64,000 nucleotides of DNA from Tsuneonella sp. CC-YZS046 (GCF_035581365.1 NZ_CP141590.1:2786001-2850000); one strand, 5' to 3'; positions 1-9,263 are shown, counted from the first letter of the stretch. Translations and numbers: made by a program. Notes: generated from the letters alone by a model not told the origin.

Positions 1-8
1 GAACTCGG

Positions 9-341
9 ATGACCAACGCACTTTCCCGTTTCCGCAGCACCGCCAACACGGCGATGATCGGCCTCGTGGTCGCGCTCGCCATGTCGAGCGCGGCCAGGGC
101 GTCAGGCTCCTCGATGCCCTGGGAAGCGCCGCTTCAGTCGATTCTTCAGTCGATCGAAGGGCCGGTCGCCAAGATCGTGGCGGTCATCATCATTATCGTG
201 ACCGGCCTGACCCTGGCGTTCGGCGACACCAATGGCGGGTTTCGGCGGCTGATCCAGATCGTGTTCGGTCTTTCGATAGCCTTCGCCGCCAGTTCCTTCT
301 TCCTCTCCTTCTTCAGCTTCGGCGGCGGGGCCGTCATCTGA
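9..341 (+). CDS. trbC: TrbC/VirB2-family conjugative pilin subunit
   Basis: This 110-residue protein has a basic N-terminus, a hydrophobic leader (about residues 15-32, ending in an Ala-rich cleavage region near ARASG) and two further hydrophobic stretches (about 53-70 and 80-103). That is the layout of VirB2/TrbC pilins, which are cleaved and assemble into the extracellular pilus of a type IV secretion system. Its stop codon overlaps the next start (TGATG), so it is translationally coupled to trbD. It is the first gene visible of a trb operon; trbB and the earlier transfer genes would lie to the left of the window. The family call rests on topology, size and its place in the operon. Confidence 0.88.
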   Translation: MTNALSRFRSTANTAMIGLVVALAMSSAARASGSSMPWEAPLQSILQSIEGPVAKIVAVIIIIVTGLTLAFGDTNGGFRRLIQIVFGLSIAFAASSFFLSFFSFGGGAVI

Positions 342-613
342 TGTTGGGCGGCGGAGATGAGGTCGCGGGCTTCTACGCCCCCGTCCACCGGGCGCTGACC
401 GAGCCCATCCTGCTCGGCGGCGCCCCGCGCACGCTCGCCATCGCCAATGGCACGCTGGCGGCCGCGATCGGTCTCGGCCTCCAGTTGTGGATTGCCGGCG
501 GCGTGTTCTGGCTGGTCGGCCATCTTGCCGCCGTCTGGGCCGCGCGCCGCGATGCGCAGTTCGCCGACGTCGCCCGCCGTCATCTCCGATACCCCGCGCA
601 TTTGCGTGTCTGA
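341..613 (+). CDS. trbD: TrbD/VirB3-family conjugal transfer protein
   Basis: This 90-residue inner-membrane protein has the characteristic N-terminal motif of the family (FYAPVHRALTEPILLGGAPR), followed by one long hydrophobic hairpin (about residues 32-63) and a short basic tail. VirB3/TrbD proteins sit at the inner-membrane base of the T4SS next to the VirB4/TrbE ATPase, and here the gene lies directly upstream of trbE. The start ATG overlaps the trbC stop. Confidence 0.88.
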   Translation: MLGGGDEVAGFYAPVHRALTEPILLGGAPRTLAIANGTLAAAIGLGLQLWIAGGVFWLVGHLAAVWAARRDAQFADVARRHLRYPAHLRV

Positions 614-627
614 GGCGGAGCAACACC

Positions 628-3078
628 ATGATGAACCTCGCCGAATATCGCCAACGCGCTGCCTGGCTCAGCGACTTCCTGCCCTGGGCCGCTCTGATTG
701 CCGAGGGCGTCGTCCTCAACAAGGACGGCTCATTCCAGCGCACCGCGCGTTTTCGTGGCCCCGATCTTGATTCCGCCACACCGTCTGAACTGGTGGGCGT
801 TACCCACCGGCTCAACAATGCACTCCGGCGCCTGGGATCGGGGTGGTCGATCTTCGTCGAAGCCCAGCGCATCCCGTCCGACGACTATCCCGTTTCGGAC
901 TTCCCCGACCCGGTCTCGTCGCTGGTCGACGAGGAACGCCGCGCCCAGTTCGTCGACGCGGGCGCGCATTTCGAGAGCCGCTATTATCTCACGCTGCTCT
1001 GGATGCCGCCCGCCGAGGACGCGGCCCGCGCCGAAAGCTGGCTCTACGAAGGCAAGGCCAAAGACGGGGTCGATCCCTGGGAACTGGTCAAGAGCTTCAC
1101 GGATCGCTGCGCCCAGCTTCTCAATCTGATCGACGGGTTCGTGCCCGAATCCGCCTGGCTCGATGATGCGGAGACTCTGACCTATCTCCACTCGACGATC
1201 TCGACCCGGCGCCAGCGGGTCCGCGTGCCCGAAACCCCGATGTATCTCGATACGCTGCTGGCCGATGAGCCGCTGACCGGCGGTCTCGAGCCCCGGCTGG
1301 GCCGGCATCATCTGCGCGTCCTCACCGTGATCGGATTTCCGACAATGACCTGGCCGGGGATTCTCGATGAGCTGAACCGGCTCGCTTTTCCCTATCGCTG
1401 GTCCACCCGCGCCATCATGCTCGACAAGGGCGACGCGACGAAGCTGCTGTCGAAAATCAGGCGGCAATGGTTCGCCAAGCGCAAATCCATCGCGGCAATC
1501 GTCAAGGAAGTGATGACCAACGAGGCGTCGGTCCTGATGGACAGCGATGCGTCGAACAAGGCGGCCGACGCCGATGCGGCGCTTCAGGAACTCGGCGCCG
1601 ACGATGTCGGTCAGGCTTATGTGACCGCGACCGTCACCGTATGGGACGAAGATCCCGGCATCGCCGCCGAGAAATTGCGTCTGGTCGAGAAGATCGTCCA
1701 GAGCCGCGACTTCACCTGCATCCCCGAAGGCATGAACGCGATCGAGGCCTGGCTCGGATCGCTGCCCGGCCATGTCTATGCCAATGTCCGGCAGCCGCCG
1801 CTCTCGACGATGAACCTCGCCCATATGATCCCGCTCTCGGCGATCTGGGCGGGCCAATCGTGCGACGAGCATTTCAAGGCGCCGCCGCTGCTGTTCGCCA
1901 GGACCGAGGGCAGCACGCCGTTCCGCCTGTCGCTGCATGTCGGCGACGTCGGGCACACGCTTGTCGTCGGCCCGACCGGCGCGGGCAAATCCGTGCTGCT
2001 GGCCACCATGGCGCTCCAGTTCCGGCGCTATGCCGGCAGCCAGATCTTCGCCTTTGACTTCGGTGGCAGCATACGCGCCGCCGCGCTCGGCATGGGCGGC
2101 GACTGGCAGGATCTGGGCGGCAGCCTCTTTGCGAGCGAGGCCGGGAAGGAAGAGGACAGCAGTGTCCTGTTGCAGCCGCTGGCGCGGATCGACGATGCGG
2201 CCGAGCGCGCCTGGGCCGCCGAATGGCTCGCAGGCATATTCGAATCCGAAGGCGCGACAGTCGATCCGCAGGCCAAGGACCATATCTGGTCGGCCCTGAC
2301 CTCCCTCGCCAGCGCTCTGCCCGGCGAGCGAACGCTCACCGGGCTCGCCGTGCTACTCCAGTCGCAGGAGCTGAAGCAGGCGCTTGCGCCATGGTGCGTG
2401 GGCGGCGCCTGGGGGCGGCTGCTGGATGCCGAACAGGAACGGCTCGGCACCGCCTCGGTGCAGGCGTTCGAGACCGAAGGGCTGATGGACAGTGGCGCGG
2501 CGCCCGCCGTTTTGTCCTATCTCTTCCACCGCATCGCCGGGCGGCTCGATGGGAGCCCCACGCTCATCATCATCGACGAAGGCTGGCTGGCGCTGAACTC
2601 GCCCGCCTTCGCCCGCCAGCTCTCCACATGGCTGGTGACGCTGCGCAAGAAGAACGCCAGCGTCATCTTCGCCACCCAGTCGCTTGCCCAGATCGAGAAC
2701 AGCAGCGTCGCGCCCGCGATCATCGAAAGCTGCAAGACGCGTATCCTGCTCCCCAACGAACGCGCGCTCGAGCCGCAGATCGCCCGCATCTACCGCGCCT
2801 TCGGTCTCAATGACCGGCAGATCGAAATCCTGGCCCGTTCGACGCCCAAGCGGGATTATTACTGCCAGTCCCCACGCGGCAACCGGCTGTTCGAGCTGGG
2901 TCTCGGCGATGTCGCGCTCGCTTTCGCGGCCGCCTCTTCCAAGACCGACCAGATCACCATCGGCGAACTGATGGACGCCCATGGGCAGCAGGGCTTCGCC
3001 GACGCCTGGCTGCGCCATCGCGGTCTGAACTGGGCGGCCGACCTTCTGCCCGCTTTCACAGAGGAGAATCCGCTATGA
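628..3078 (+). CDS. trbE: TrbE/VirB4-family T4SS ATPase
   Basis: This is an 816-residue ATPase that energises pilus assembly and substrate transfer. Walker A (GPTGAGKS) is at about residues 448-455. Walker B (LIIIDEGWLAL) is near residue 645, followed by an arginine/glutamine-rich motif (FATQSLAQIENS) typical of VirB4. The open frame extends upstream to 487, but that part overlaps trbD. The ATG at 628, after a GGCGGAG-like ribosome site, gives the standard N-terminus MMNLAEYRQ. The stop overlaps trbJ (ATGA). The length matches TrbE of other alphaproteobacterial Trb systems, and no disruption is visible. Confidence 0.95.
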   Translation: MMNLAEYRQRAAWLSDFLPWAALIAEGVVLNKDGSFQRTARFRGPDLDSATPSELVGVTHRLNNALRRLGSGWSIFVEAQRIPSDDYPVSDFPDPVSSLVDEERRAQFVDAGAHFESRYYLTLLWMPPAEDAARAESWLYEGKAKDGVDPWELVKSFTDRCAQLLNLIDGFVPESAWLDDAETLTYLHSTISTRRQRVRVPETPMYLDTLLADEPLTGGLEPRLGRHHLRVLTVIGFPTMTWPGILDELNRLAFPYRWSTRAIMLDKGDATKLLSKIRRQWFAKRKSIAAIVKEVMTNEASVLMDSDASNKAADADAALQELGADDVGQAYVTATVTVWDEDPGIAAEKLRLVEKIVQSRDFTCIPEGMNAIEAWLGSLPGHVYANVRQPPLSTMNLAHMIPLSAIWAGQSCDEHFKAPPLLFARTEGSTPFRLSLHVGDVGHTLVVGPTGAGKSVLLATMALQFRRYAGSQIFAFDFGGSIRAAALGMGGDWQDLGGSLFASEAGKEEDSSVLLQPLARIDDAAERAWAAEWLAGIFESEGATVDPQAKDHIWSALTSLASALPGERTLTGLAVLLQSQELKQALAPWCVGGAWGRLLDAEQERLGTASVQAFETEGLMDSGAAPAVLSYLFHRIAGRLDGSPTLIIIDEGWLALNSPAFARQLSTWLVTLRKKNASVIFATQSLAQIENSSVAPAIIESCKTRILLPNERALEPQIARIYRAFGLNDRQIEILARSTPKRDYYCQSPRGNRLFELGLGDVALAFAAASSKTDQITIGELMDAHGQQGFADAWLRHRGLNWAADLLPAFTEENPL

Positions 3079-3797
3079 CACGTCATAAACTGCGCCGCAG
3101 CATCATCGTCGGCATCGCGATGCTGGGTCTAACAGCCGTCCCAGAGCCTGCCAGCGCGCAGCTCGGCTTCGGCGGGATCGTCTATGACCCGACCAACTAT
3201 GCGCAGAATGTGCTGACCGCGGCGCGCTCGCTCCAGCAGATCAACAATCAGATACAGCAGATCCAGCAGCAGGCGACGTCGCTCATCAACGAGGCCCGCA
3301 ACCTCGCTTCGCTGCCGTTCAGCAGCCTGGGCGAGCTTCAGGCGCAGATTCAGCAGACCCGCCAGTTGCTGAGCGAGGCGCAGCGCATCGCCTATGATGT
3401 GAAGACGATCGAGGACGCCTTTACCGCGCGCTATCGTAATGTCGATATGAGCGCGTCCGACGCGACCCTGATCGCCAATGCCCGCGAGCGCTGGCGGGAC
3501 AGTGTCGGCAGCTTCGAGGATGCGCTCCGCGTCCAGGCCGGCGTCGTCGGCAATATCGAAGGCTCGCAGACGGCGATGGCGGACATCGTCGGCGCCAGCC
3601 AGTCGGCGACCGGCGCGCTTCAGGCGGCCCAGGCCGGCAACCAGCTTCTTGCCCTGCAATCGCGTCAGATCGCCGATCTCACCGCGCTTCTCGCCGCGCA
3701 GGGCCGCGCCCAGGCGCTCGAATCCGCGCGCAACGCCGCCACCGAAGAGCAGGGCCGCGAGCATTTTCGCCGTTTCATGCGCCGCAGCGGCCAGTGA
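3075..3797 (+). CDS. trbJ: TrbJ (VirB5-like) periplasmic conjugal transfer protein
   Basis: This 240-residue protein has a signal peptide (about residues 1-29, ending PASAQ) and then a Gln-rich, largely helical region (residues 50-110 are rich in QQIQ heptads) and a basic C-terminus. TrbJ/VirB5 proteins are minor pilus or adhesin components exported to the periplasm. The motif FGGIVYDPTNYAQNVLTAAR right after the cleavage site is typical of the P-type TrbJ group. The gene overlaps the trbE stop by four bases, so the two are co-translated. Confidence 0.9.
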   Translation: MTRHKLRRSIIVGIAMLGLTAVPEPASAQLGFGGIVYDPTNYAQNVLTAARSLQQINNQIQQIQQQATSLINEARNLASLPFSSLGELQAQIQQTRQLLSEAQRIAYDVKTIEDAFTARYRNVDMSASDATLIANARERWRDSVGSFEDALRVQAGVVGNIEGSQTAMADIVGASQSATGALQAAQAGNQLLALQSRQIADLTALLAAQGRAQALESARNAATEEQGREHFRRFMRRSGQ

Positions 3798-3827
3798 CCG
3801 GGCGATAATCGAGAAGGGGAAACGCAC

Positions 3828-4082
3828 ATGAGCCGCAGCGCCAGGATCGCCGGAGTCGCGCTTGCCGGAGGCCTGTTGATGGCGACCGCTATCGCCATAG
3901 CGGTGGACGAGCGCAAACCTGCCGCGCCTCTGCCATCGCCCACAGATCTCGCGCCGTACGATCCCTTGCGCGACGAGCTTGCCCGTTGCCGCACGCTCAC
4001 CATGCCGGATTCCGGCTGTGACGCGGCCTGGGAGGAGCACCGCCGCCGTTTCCTCGGACGCGAGGGTGACCGCCATGAATGA
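3828..4082 (+). CDS. TrbK-alt type entry-exclusion protein (putative)
   Basis: This 84-residue protein has one N-terminal membrane segment or signal anchor (about residues 7-26), a Pro-rich linker and a short domain with two cysteines (LARCRTLTMPDSGCDAAWEEHRRRF). The position between trbJ and trbL, the size and the paired Cys match the family annotated as putative entry exclusion protein TrbK-alt, thought to block redundant transfer into cells already carrying the element. Its 3' end overlaps the trbL start. The role is inferred from context; no motif proves exclusion activity. Confidence 0.75.
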   Translation: MSRSARIAGVALAGGLLMATAIAIAVDERKPAAPLPSPTDLAPYDPLRDELARCRTLTMPDSGCDAAWEEHRRRFLGREGDRHE

Positions 4083-5460
4083 TACCGGCGTCATCAACAC
4101 CTTCCTCGACACCTTCAACAATTACATCGACAGCGGCTTCGGGCTGCTCGGCGGCGAGGTCGCGTTCCTCTCGACCACGCTGATCGTCATCGACATCACG
4201 CTCGCCGGTTTGTTCTGGGCCTGGGGCGCCGATGAGGACGTAATGCACCGGCTGGTGAAGAAGGTGCTTTATGTCGGCTTCTTCGCCTTCGTCATCGGTA
4301 ATTTCTCCGCGCTTGCCGGCATCGTCTTCGACAGTTTCGCCGGGCTTGGCCTCAAAGCCAGCGGCTCTGCGATCAGCCTTGCCGATTTCATGAAGCCGGG
4401 AAGCGTCGCGGCCGCTGGGTTCAACGCCGGCGAGCCATTGCTCGAAGCGGCGGGAGAACTGACTGGCCCGGTCGGGCTCTTCACCAATTTCGTCCAGATC
4501 GCGATCCTGCTGATCGCCTGGGTTATCATCCTCATCGCGTTTTTCATCATCAGCGTGCAGCTCTTCGTCACGCTGATCGAGTTCAAGCTGACCACTCTGG
4601 CGGGCTTCGTGCTGCTGCCGTTCGCCCTGTTCAACAAGACGGCGTTCCTCGCTGAAAAGGTGCTCGGCAATGTCGTTGCCTCCGGCATCAAGGTGCTGGT
4701 CCTCGCCGTCATCGTCGGAATCGGGACGGGCCTTTTCGCCCAGTTCGAGAGCGCCTTCGGGGAGATGCCGACCGCCGAACAGGCCATGTCGGTCGCGCTT
4801 GCGGCGCTGGCGCTGCTCGGTCTTTCCATCTTCGGTCCGGGCATCGCGACCGGCCTTGTCTCAGGCGCACCCCAGCTGGGCGCTGGCGCTGCCGTCGGAA
4901 CGGCGCTGGCCGCAGGCGGCATGGCGGTGGGCGGCGCCATGGGCGCCCGAATGGCGGCCTCCGGCGCGGCGTCCGCGATCGGCGGCGGGATGAAGGCGGG
5001 AGCAGCCGCCGCGCGCGGCGGTTCCTTCGCGGCTGGCGCGGCCGCCAGCAGCTATAGCGTCGGCTCGATTGGCAAAACCGGGGCAAGCGCGGTTGCAGGC
5101 GGTCTCTCCGCCGTAGGGCAAGCTGCCGCAAGCGGAGCGGCGAAGGCGGCGATGGCCCCGATCAAGAGCGCGGCTTCCAAAGCCGGGGACAGCGTCAAAT
5201 CCAGCTTCCGTTCCGGCGCGCGTGCCGGCTTCGGCGCAACAGGCGGCACGATCTCGGGCGGCGCTGGAGCTTCGAGCGGCGCGTCCGCCACTGCGGCGCC
5301 CGCCGCTTCTTCCTCTGGCGGAGGATCACCGCCCGCCTGGGCGCAGTCAATGAAGCGCCAGCAGGCGCTGCAACGCGGCGTCACCTCCGTCACCCATGCG
5401 GTGCGCTCCGGGGATCGCGGCGGCGGCGGCATGTCGCCCGACATCAAGCAAAAGGATTGA
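4075..5460 (+). CDS. trbL: TrbL/VirB6-family T4SS inner-membrane protein
   Basis: This is a 461-residue polytopic inner-membrane protein. About six hydrophobic segments occupy roughly residues 20-295. They are followed by a long Gly/Ala/Ser-rich low-complexity tail (about residues 295-445), a hallmark of TrbL. The open frame starts at 3979, but the ATG at 4075 gives MNDTGVINTFLDTFNNYID, the conserved TrbL start, and makes an 8-base overlap with the preceding gene. TrbL forms part of the inner-membrane channel. Confidence 0.92.
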   Translation: MNDTGVINTFLDTFNNYIDSGFGLLGGEVAFLSTTLIVIDITLAGLFWAWGADEDVMHRLVKKVLYVGFFAFVIGNFSALAGIVFDSFAGLGLKASGSAISLADFMKPGSVAAAGFNAGEPLLEAAGELTGPVGLFTNFVQIAILLIAWVIILIAFFIISVQLFVTLIEFKLTTLAGFVLLPFALFNKTAFLAEKVLGNVVASGIKVLVLAVIVGIGTGLFAQFESAFGEMPTAEQAMSVALAALALLGLSIFGPGIATGLVSGAPQLGAGAAVGTALAAGGMAVGGAMGARMAASGAASAIGGGMKAGAAAARGGSFAAGAAASSYSVGSIGKTGASAVAGGLSAVGQAAASGAAKAAMAPIKSAASKAGDSVKSSFRSGARAGFGATGGTISGGAGASSGASATAAPAASSSGGGSPPAWAQSMKRQQALQRGVTSVTHAVRSGDRGGGGMSPDIKQKD

Positions 5461-5466
5461 CCGCTC

Positions 5467-6150
5467 ATGTTCAAGCGACCCTCCATTCGATACGGCAAAG
5501 CTGCGGAGCCGGAAACGCCGTACCAGCGCGCGGCGCAGGTCTGGGATGAGCGGATCGGCTCCGCCCGTGTCCAGGCCCGCAACTGGCGGCTCGCCGCCTT
5601 CGGCTGCCTGGCGTTGTCCGCCGGTCTCGCCGGCGGCCTTGTCTGGCAGGGCGCACGCGGCACGATCACGCCCTGGATCGTCGAGGTCGACAAGCTGGGG
5701 CAAGCCCAGACCGTCGCGCCCGCCAACGCCGACTATCGGCCGAGCGATCCCCAGATCGCCTTCCATCTGGCGCGTTTCATCGAGCAGGTTCGCGGCGTGC
5801 CCGCCGATCCGGTGATCGTGCGCGAGAACTGGCTGCGCGCCTATGACTTCACGACCGATCGCGGCGCCATGGCGCTCAATGATTATGCGCGCACGAATGA
5901 TCCGTTCGCCAATATCGGCCGGGTTCAGGTCGCTACCGAAATCTCCAGCGTCATCCGGGCATCGCCCGACAGCTTCCGGGTCGCCTGGATCGAGCGCCGC
6001 TATTCTGACGGCAGCCTCGCCGCGACCGAGCGGTGGTCCGCCATTCTCACCATCACCGTGCAGCCGCCGCGCGATCCCGAGCGCCTGCGGAAGAATCCGC
6101 TCGGTGTCTACGTCAACGCCATCAACTGGTCGAAGGAGCTAGGCCAATGA
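5467..6150 (+). CDS. trbF: TrbF/VirB8-family T4SS protein
   Basis: This 227-residue bitopic protein has a cytoplasmic N-terminus with the family motif PYQRAAQVWDERIGSARVQA, one membrane segment at about residues 39-58, and a periplasmic VirB8-like domain (NTF2-like fold in known relatives). VirB8/TrbF proteins nucleate assembly of the channel. It lies six bases after trbL and its stop overlaps trbG (ATGA). Confidence 0.92.
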   Translation: MFKRPSIRYGKAAEPETPYQRAAQVWDERIGSARVQARNWRLAAFGCLALSAGLAGGLVWQGARGTITPWIVEVDKLGQAQTVAPANADYRPSDPQIAFHLARFIEQVRGVPADPVIVRENWLRAYDFTTDRGAMALNDYARTNDPFANIGRVQVATEISSVIRASPDSFRVAWIERRYSDGSLAATERWSAILTITVQPPRDPERLRKNPLGVYVNAINWSKELGQ

Positions 6151-7187
6151 CCATGTCCGCATTCCCTCCGCGTCAGCGGTCATCGCGTATCACCGTGCTT
6201 TCGGCCTTGCTGATTTCCGTATCCACGCTGTCCGCCTGCGCCAGCACGTCGGCAAAGATCCCCGCGATACGCTATGACGACGCGCCCGCCATTGCCGCCG
6301 TTGAAATGGCCGCACCGCTCATGCCGGTTGAGATCGTCACCGTCCCCGAACCGCTCCCCTTACCGGGTCAGTTGAAGCCTGCGGAAGAGGGCGTAGTTCG
6401 GCCGGAGCCGTCCGACCCTTCGGCGCGCGTCAATCAGGCCAATGCCGCCGCACGGATGCAACCGGTGCGCGATGGTTTCATCAACGCCATTCAGGTCTAC
6501 CCCTGGTCCGACGGCGCGCTTTATCAGGTCTATGCCGCGCCCGGACAGGTGACCGACATCGCCTTGCAGGAAGGCGAGCAGCTCGTCGGGCCCGGTCCCG
6601 TCGCAGCGGGCGACACGGTCCGATGGATCATCGGCGACACAGTGAGCGGGTCCGGCGCGTCGGCACGCGTCCACATTCTCGTAAAACCGACACGGTCCGA
6701 TCTTTCCACCAATCTCGTCATCAATACGAACCGGCGGACCTATCATCTTGAACTGCGCGCCACGCCATCGACCTATATGGCGTCGGTCTCCTGGACCTAT
6801 CCGCAGGACCGTCTGATCGCGCTGCGCACACAGAATAGCGTCGCGGCGGCATCGGCGCCGATTGCATCGGGTGTCGAGATTGCCCGGCTGAACTTCCGTT
6901 ACCGGATCGACGGCGACAACGCGCCCTGGCGCCCCGTTCGCGCCTTCGATGACGGACGACAGGTCTTTATCGAATTCCCCGCCGGCGTCGCCCAGGGGGA
7001 AATGCCGCCTCTGTTCGTCATCGGTCCCGAAGGCGGCGGCGAACTGGTCAACTATCGGGTCGCGGATCGCCATATCGTCGTCGATCGTCTGTTCGCCGCG
7101 GCCGAACTGCGGCTGGGCGGCGAGCGCCAGCAGGTCGTCCGCATTATGCGCGATGACGTTCCTCGCCAGCGCAGGAGCCGGCGATGA
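6147..7187 (+). CDS. trbG: TrbG/VirB9-family T4SS outer-membrane complex protein
   Basis: This 346-residue protein has an N-terminal signal with a lipobox-like end (about LLISVSTLSAC), so it may be lipidated. The C-terminal half carries the VirB9 beta-sandwich (FRYRIDGDNAPWRPVRAFDDG followed by VFIEFPAG and PLFVIG). VirB9/TrbG forms the outer-membrane core ring with VirB10/TrbI. The frame is open from 6033, but the ATG at 6147 (or 6153) overlapping the trbF stop is the natural start. It overlaps trbI by four bases. Confidence 0.92.
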   Translation: MTMSAFPPRQRSSRITVLSALLISVSTLSACASTSAKIPAIRYDDAPAIAAVEMAAPLMPVEIVTVPEPLPLPGQLKPAEEGVVRPEPSDPSARVNQANAAARMQPVRDGFINAIQVYPWSDGALYQVYAAPGQVTDIALQEGEQLVGPGPVAAGDTVRWIIGDTVSGSGASARVHILVKPTRSDLSTNLVINTNRRTYHLELRATPSTYMASVSWTYPQDRLIALRTQNSVAAASAPIASGVEIARLNFRYRIDGDNAPWRPVRAFDDGRQVFIEFPAGVAQGEMPPLFVIGPEGGGELVNYRVADRHIVVDRLFAAAELRLGGERQQVVRIMRDDVPRQRRSRR

Positions 7188-8521
7188 CCGGCGAGCATGA
7201 TCCCCGCGCCAAGGGTGAAGGGCCGGAAAGCGAAGATGAGGCTGGCGTCGCGGCGCCGGTCGATGGCGCATCGGATGACGCACCGCAGCAGGCGACCGAG
7301 GAGGACCGCCCCCTGCAAGGGCCGCCTCTGGCTGATCCCGCGGGGTTCAGGCTGCGCGGTGAACCGCCTCGCGTCATGCGCCTTTCGCGCAAGGCCATGG
7401 CGATCTTGGGCGGCGCCGGGGCGCTTGCCGTCGGCGGCGCGCTCACCTTCGCGTTGCAGAGCCGTGATCGCAGCGGCCCGGAAGAGCTTTACAATACCGA
7501 TAGCCGCGCCGTGACCGAGCAGGTCGCGACCGGACCGCGCGATTACAGCCAATTGCCGCCTGGCGTGCCGCAGCTTGGTGATCCGCTTCCGGGCGATCTC
7601 GGCGGCCCCATACTCGCCGCCCAGCAGGGCGATCCGACTGGCATTCCGGGCGATCCCTCCGCCGCCGGCCCGCAGGGACTGACGCCAGAGGAACTGGCGG
7701 CCCAGCGCGCCGCGCAGGAGCAGGAAGCCGCCATCGCAAGCCGGCTGTTTCTGGGTGGCCAGGCCGGCGCCTCAGCTCAGGCGGCCGGAGCGCCTGCATC
7801 GATGCCTGGCCTCGATCTGGCCGACCTCGGAGCGGCGACGCCTACCGTTCCCGAACCCGCAGACGGCCCGAATATGCAGCGCGCGAAACGTGACTTCGTA
7901 GAGCGCGGCCCGGAAGGCAGAACGCTCAATAGCGGCCGTCTTGTCGACCCGGTCTCTCCCCATATCGTCCAGGCTGGCAGCGTCATCGCCGCGGCGCTTA
8001 TCACCGGCATCCGTTCCGATCTTCCGGGGCAAGTCACCGCCCAGGTGACGCAAAGTGTCTATGACAGTCCGACAGGTCGTACCTTACTCATTCCGCAGGG
8101 ATCACGGTTGATCGGCGATTATGATGCCGAGGTCGCCTTCGGCCAGCGCCGTGTCCTGCTAGTCTGGAATCGTCTCATCCTGCCCGATGGGCGCTCGATC
8201 ATCCTTGATCGCCAGCCCACCGGCGATCCTTCCGGCTATGCCGGCCTTGAGGATAAGGTCAACGAGCATTGGGGCGGCATATTGCGTGCGGCAGGCCTCT
8301 CCACACTTCTCAGCATCGGCGCTGAACTGGGAACGGACTCCGATGATGATATCGCCCGCGCCATCCGTGACGGCGGGCAGAACACGATCAATCAGGCGGG
8401 TCAGGACATTGTCCGCCGTCAGCTCAACATCCAGCCCACACTCACAGTGCGGCCCGGCTATCCGGTCCGGGTCCTTGTGAGCCGTGACCTCGTGCTGGCG
8501 CCGTGGAGACAGACACGATGA
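7184..8521 (+). CDS. trbI: TrbI/VirB10-family T4SS channel protein
   Basis: This 445-residue protein spans the envelope. It has an acidic cytoplasmic N-terminus, one membrane helix at about residues 68-88, a Pro/Gly/Ala-rich periplasmic linker (about 110-230), and the conserved C-terminal VirB10 domain (SPHIVQAGSVIAAALITGI, then LLIPQGSRLIGDYD and ending PGYPVRVLVSRDLVLAPW). TrbI links inner-membrane energy to the outer-membrane pore. It overlaps the next gene (ATGA). Confidence 0.94.
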   Translation: MTGEHDPRAKGEGPESEDEAGVAAPVDGASDDAPQQATEEDRPLQGPPLADPAGFRLRGEPPRVMRLSRKAMAILGGAGALAVGGALTFALQSRDRSGPEELYNTDSRAVTEQVATGPRDYSQLPPGVPQLGDPLPGDLGGPILAAQQGDPTGIPGDPSAAGPQGLTPEELAAQRAAQEQEAAIASRLFLGGQAGASAQAAGAPASMPGLDLADLGAATPTVPEPADGPNMQRAKRDFVERGPEGRTLNSGRLVDPVSPHIVQAGSVIAAALITGIRSDLPGQVTAQVTQSVYDSPTGRTLLIPQGSRLIGDYDAEVAFGQRRVLLVWNRLILPDGRSIILDRQPTGDPSGYAGLEDKVNEHWGGILRAAGLSTLLSIGAELGTDSDDDIARAIRDGGQNTINQAGQDIVRRQLNIQPTLTVRPGYPVRVLVSRDLVLAPWRQTR

Positions 8522-8751
8522 CCAAACTCAAGCTCGGAGATCTGGCGGAGGACAAGCCGGTCCGGCTCACCATTGAGTTGCCGGCCTCCGTCCACCGTGA
8601 TCTTGTGGATTACGGGCGGGTGCTGGCGAAATCGACGGGTGCAGCGCAGCCGGTCAGCCCGGTGCGGCTGGTCGCACCCATGCTCGAACGGTTCATGGCG
8701 ACGGATCGCGGGTTTTCGAAAGCGCGTCGTGAGATAACTAGGCCATCGTGA
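8518..8751 (+). CDS. DUF2274 protein, end of the trb operon
   Basis: This 77-residue soluble protein begins MTKLKLGDLAEDKPVRLTIELPASVHRDLVDYGRVL. It matches the DUF2274 family, which is regularly found just after trbI in conjugative elements of alpha- and betaproteobacteria. The first third looks like a ribbon-helix-helix-type strand and helix, hinting at a small DNA-binding or regulatory role, but this is only inference. The ATG at 8518 overlaps the trbI stop and is preferred to an upstream ATG at 8503 inside trbI. Confidence 0.85.
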   Translation: MTKLKLGDLAEDKPVRLTIELPASVHRDLVDYGRVLAKSTGAAQPVSPVRLVAPMLERFMATDRGFSKARREITRPS

Positions 8752-8774
8752 CCGCTGACCCGATCTGATCGCGT

Positions 8775-9206
8775 CTAACTTTCTGCTCGAACCTCGATGC
8801 GGGGATGACCGGCCAGGATCTCGCAGATGATCTCGAAATATGTTGCGCCTTCGCCCCGTTCCAAGGCAGCGAGATCGTCATTGATGCGGGCGACGTTGTA
8901 CCGATCAGGGGCGTCCATTTTTGCGCGGTAATAAGCGCGCGTCGCTTCCACCCCAAGATCGGTCCGGTTTCTCTCCATGCCCCGCCAGATCAGGACGACC
9001 GGGCCGCTCCCCTGCAAGGCGCCGTAACCGCCATAGAGCATGTCATCGAGCGCATCGAGGCTCGGCCCCAGCTTCCAATCCTCACCGCCCATGAACACGC
9101 GGTTGATCTCGTCATAGAAGGACGGGATGTCGTGGATATTGCTTCCGTCGATGACGAAGGTTCGAGGCGTGGACCTACCGCTCAAGAACACCCCCCATAT
9201 AGTCAC
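8775..9206 (-). CDS. Barstar-like ribonuclease-inhibitor protein
   Basis: This protein of about 143 residues contains the barstar-family pattern: FVIDGSNIHDIPSFYDEINRVF, then LGPSLDALDDMLYGGYG, then GPVVLIWRGMERNRTDLG. In known barstars this fold blocks the active site of barnase-type ribonucleases, and homologues are immunity proteins. No barnase-like partner is seen next to it. The start is unclear: GTG at 9206 or one of the next in-frame GTG/TTG codons. It is convergent with the trb operon, 23 bases past DUF2274. It could be an orphan immunity gene, or an inhibitor of a chromosomal or incoming toxin. Confidence 0.75.
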   Translation of the reverse strand: MTIWGVFLSGRSTPRTFVIDGSNIHDIPSFYDEINRVFMGGEDWKLGPSLDALDDMLYGGYGALQGSGPVVLIWRGMERNRTDLGVEATRAYYRAKMDAPDRYNVARINDDLAALERGEGATYFEIICEILAGHPRIEVRAES

Positions 9207-9263
9207 CCGCGACAGCGCCAGTGAGCACAGACAAGGCGCTCCGGCGCCGCACTACGCGCAATT

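Noticed and set aside
487-627. Upstream extension of trbE
   Set aside because: Overlaps trbD in another frame; family N-terminus begins at ATG 628 behind a ribosome site.
730-2283. Long minus-strand frame opposite trbE
   Set aside because: Arg/Gly/Asp-rich shadow of a GC-rich gene; trbE has intact Walker motifs on the plus strand.
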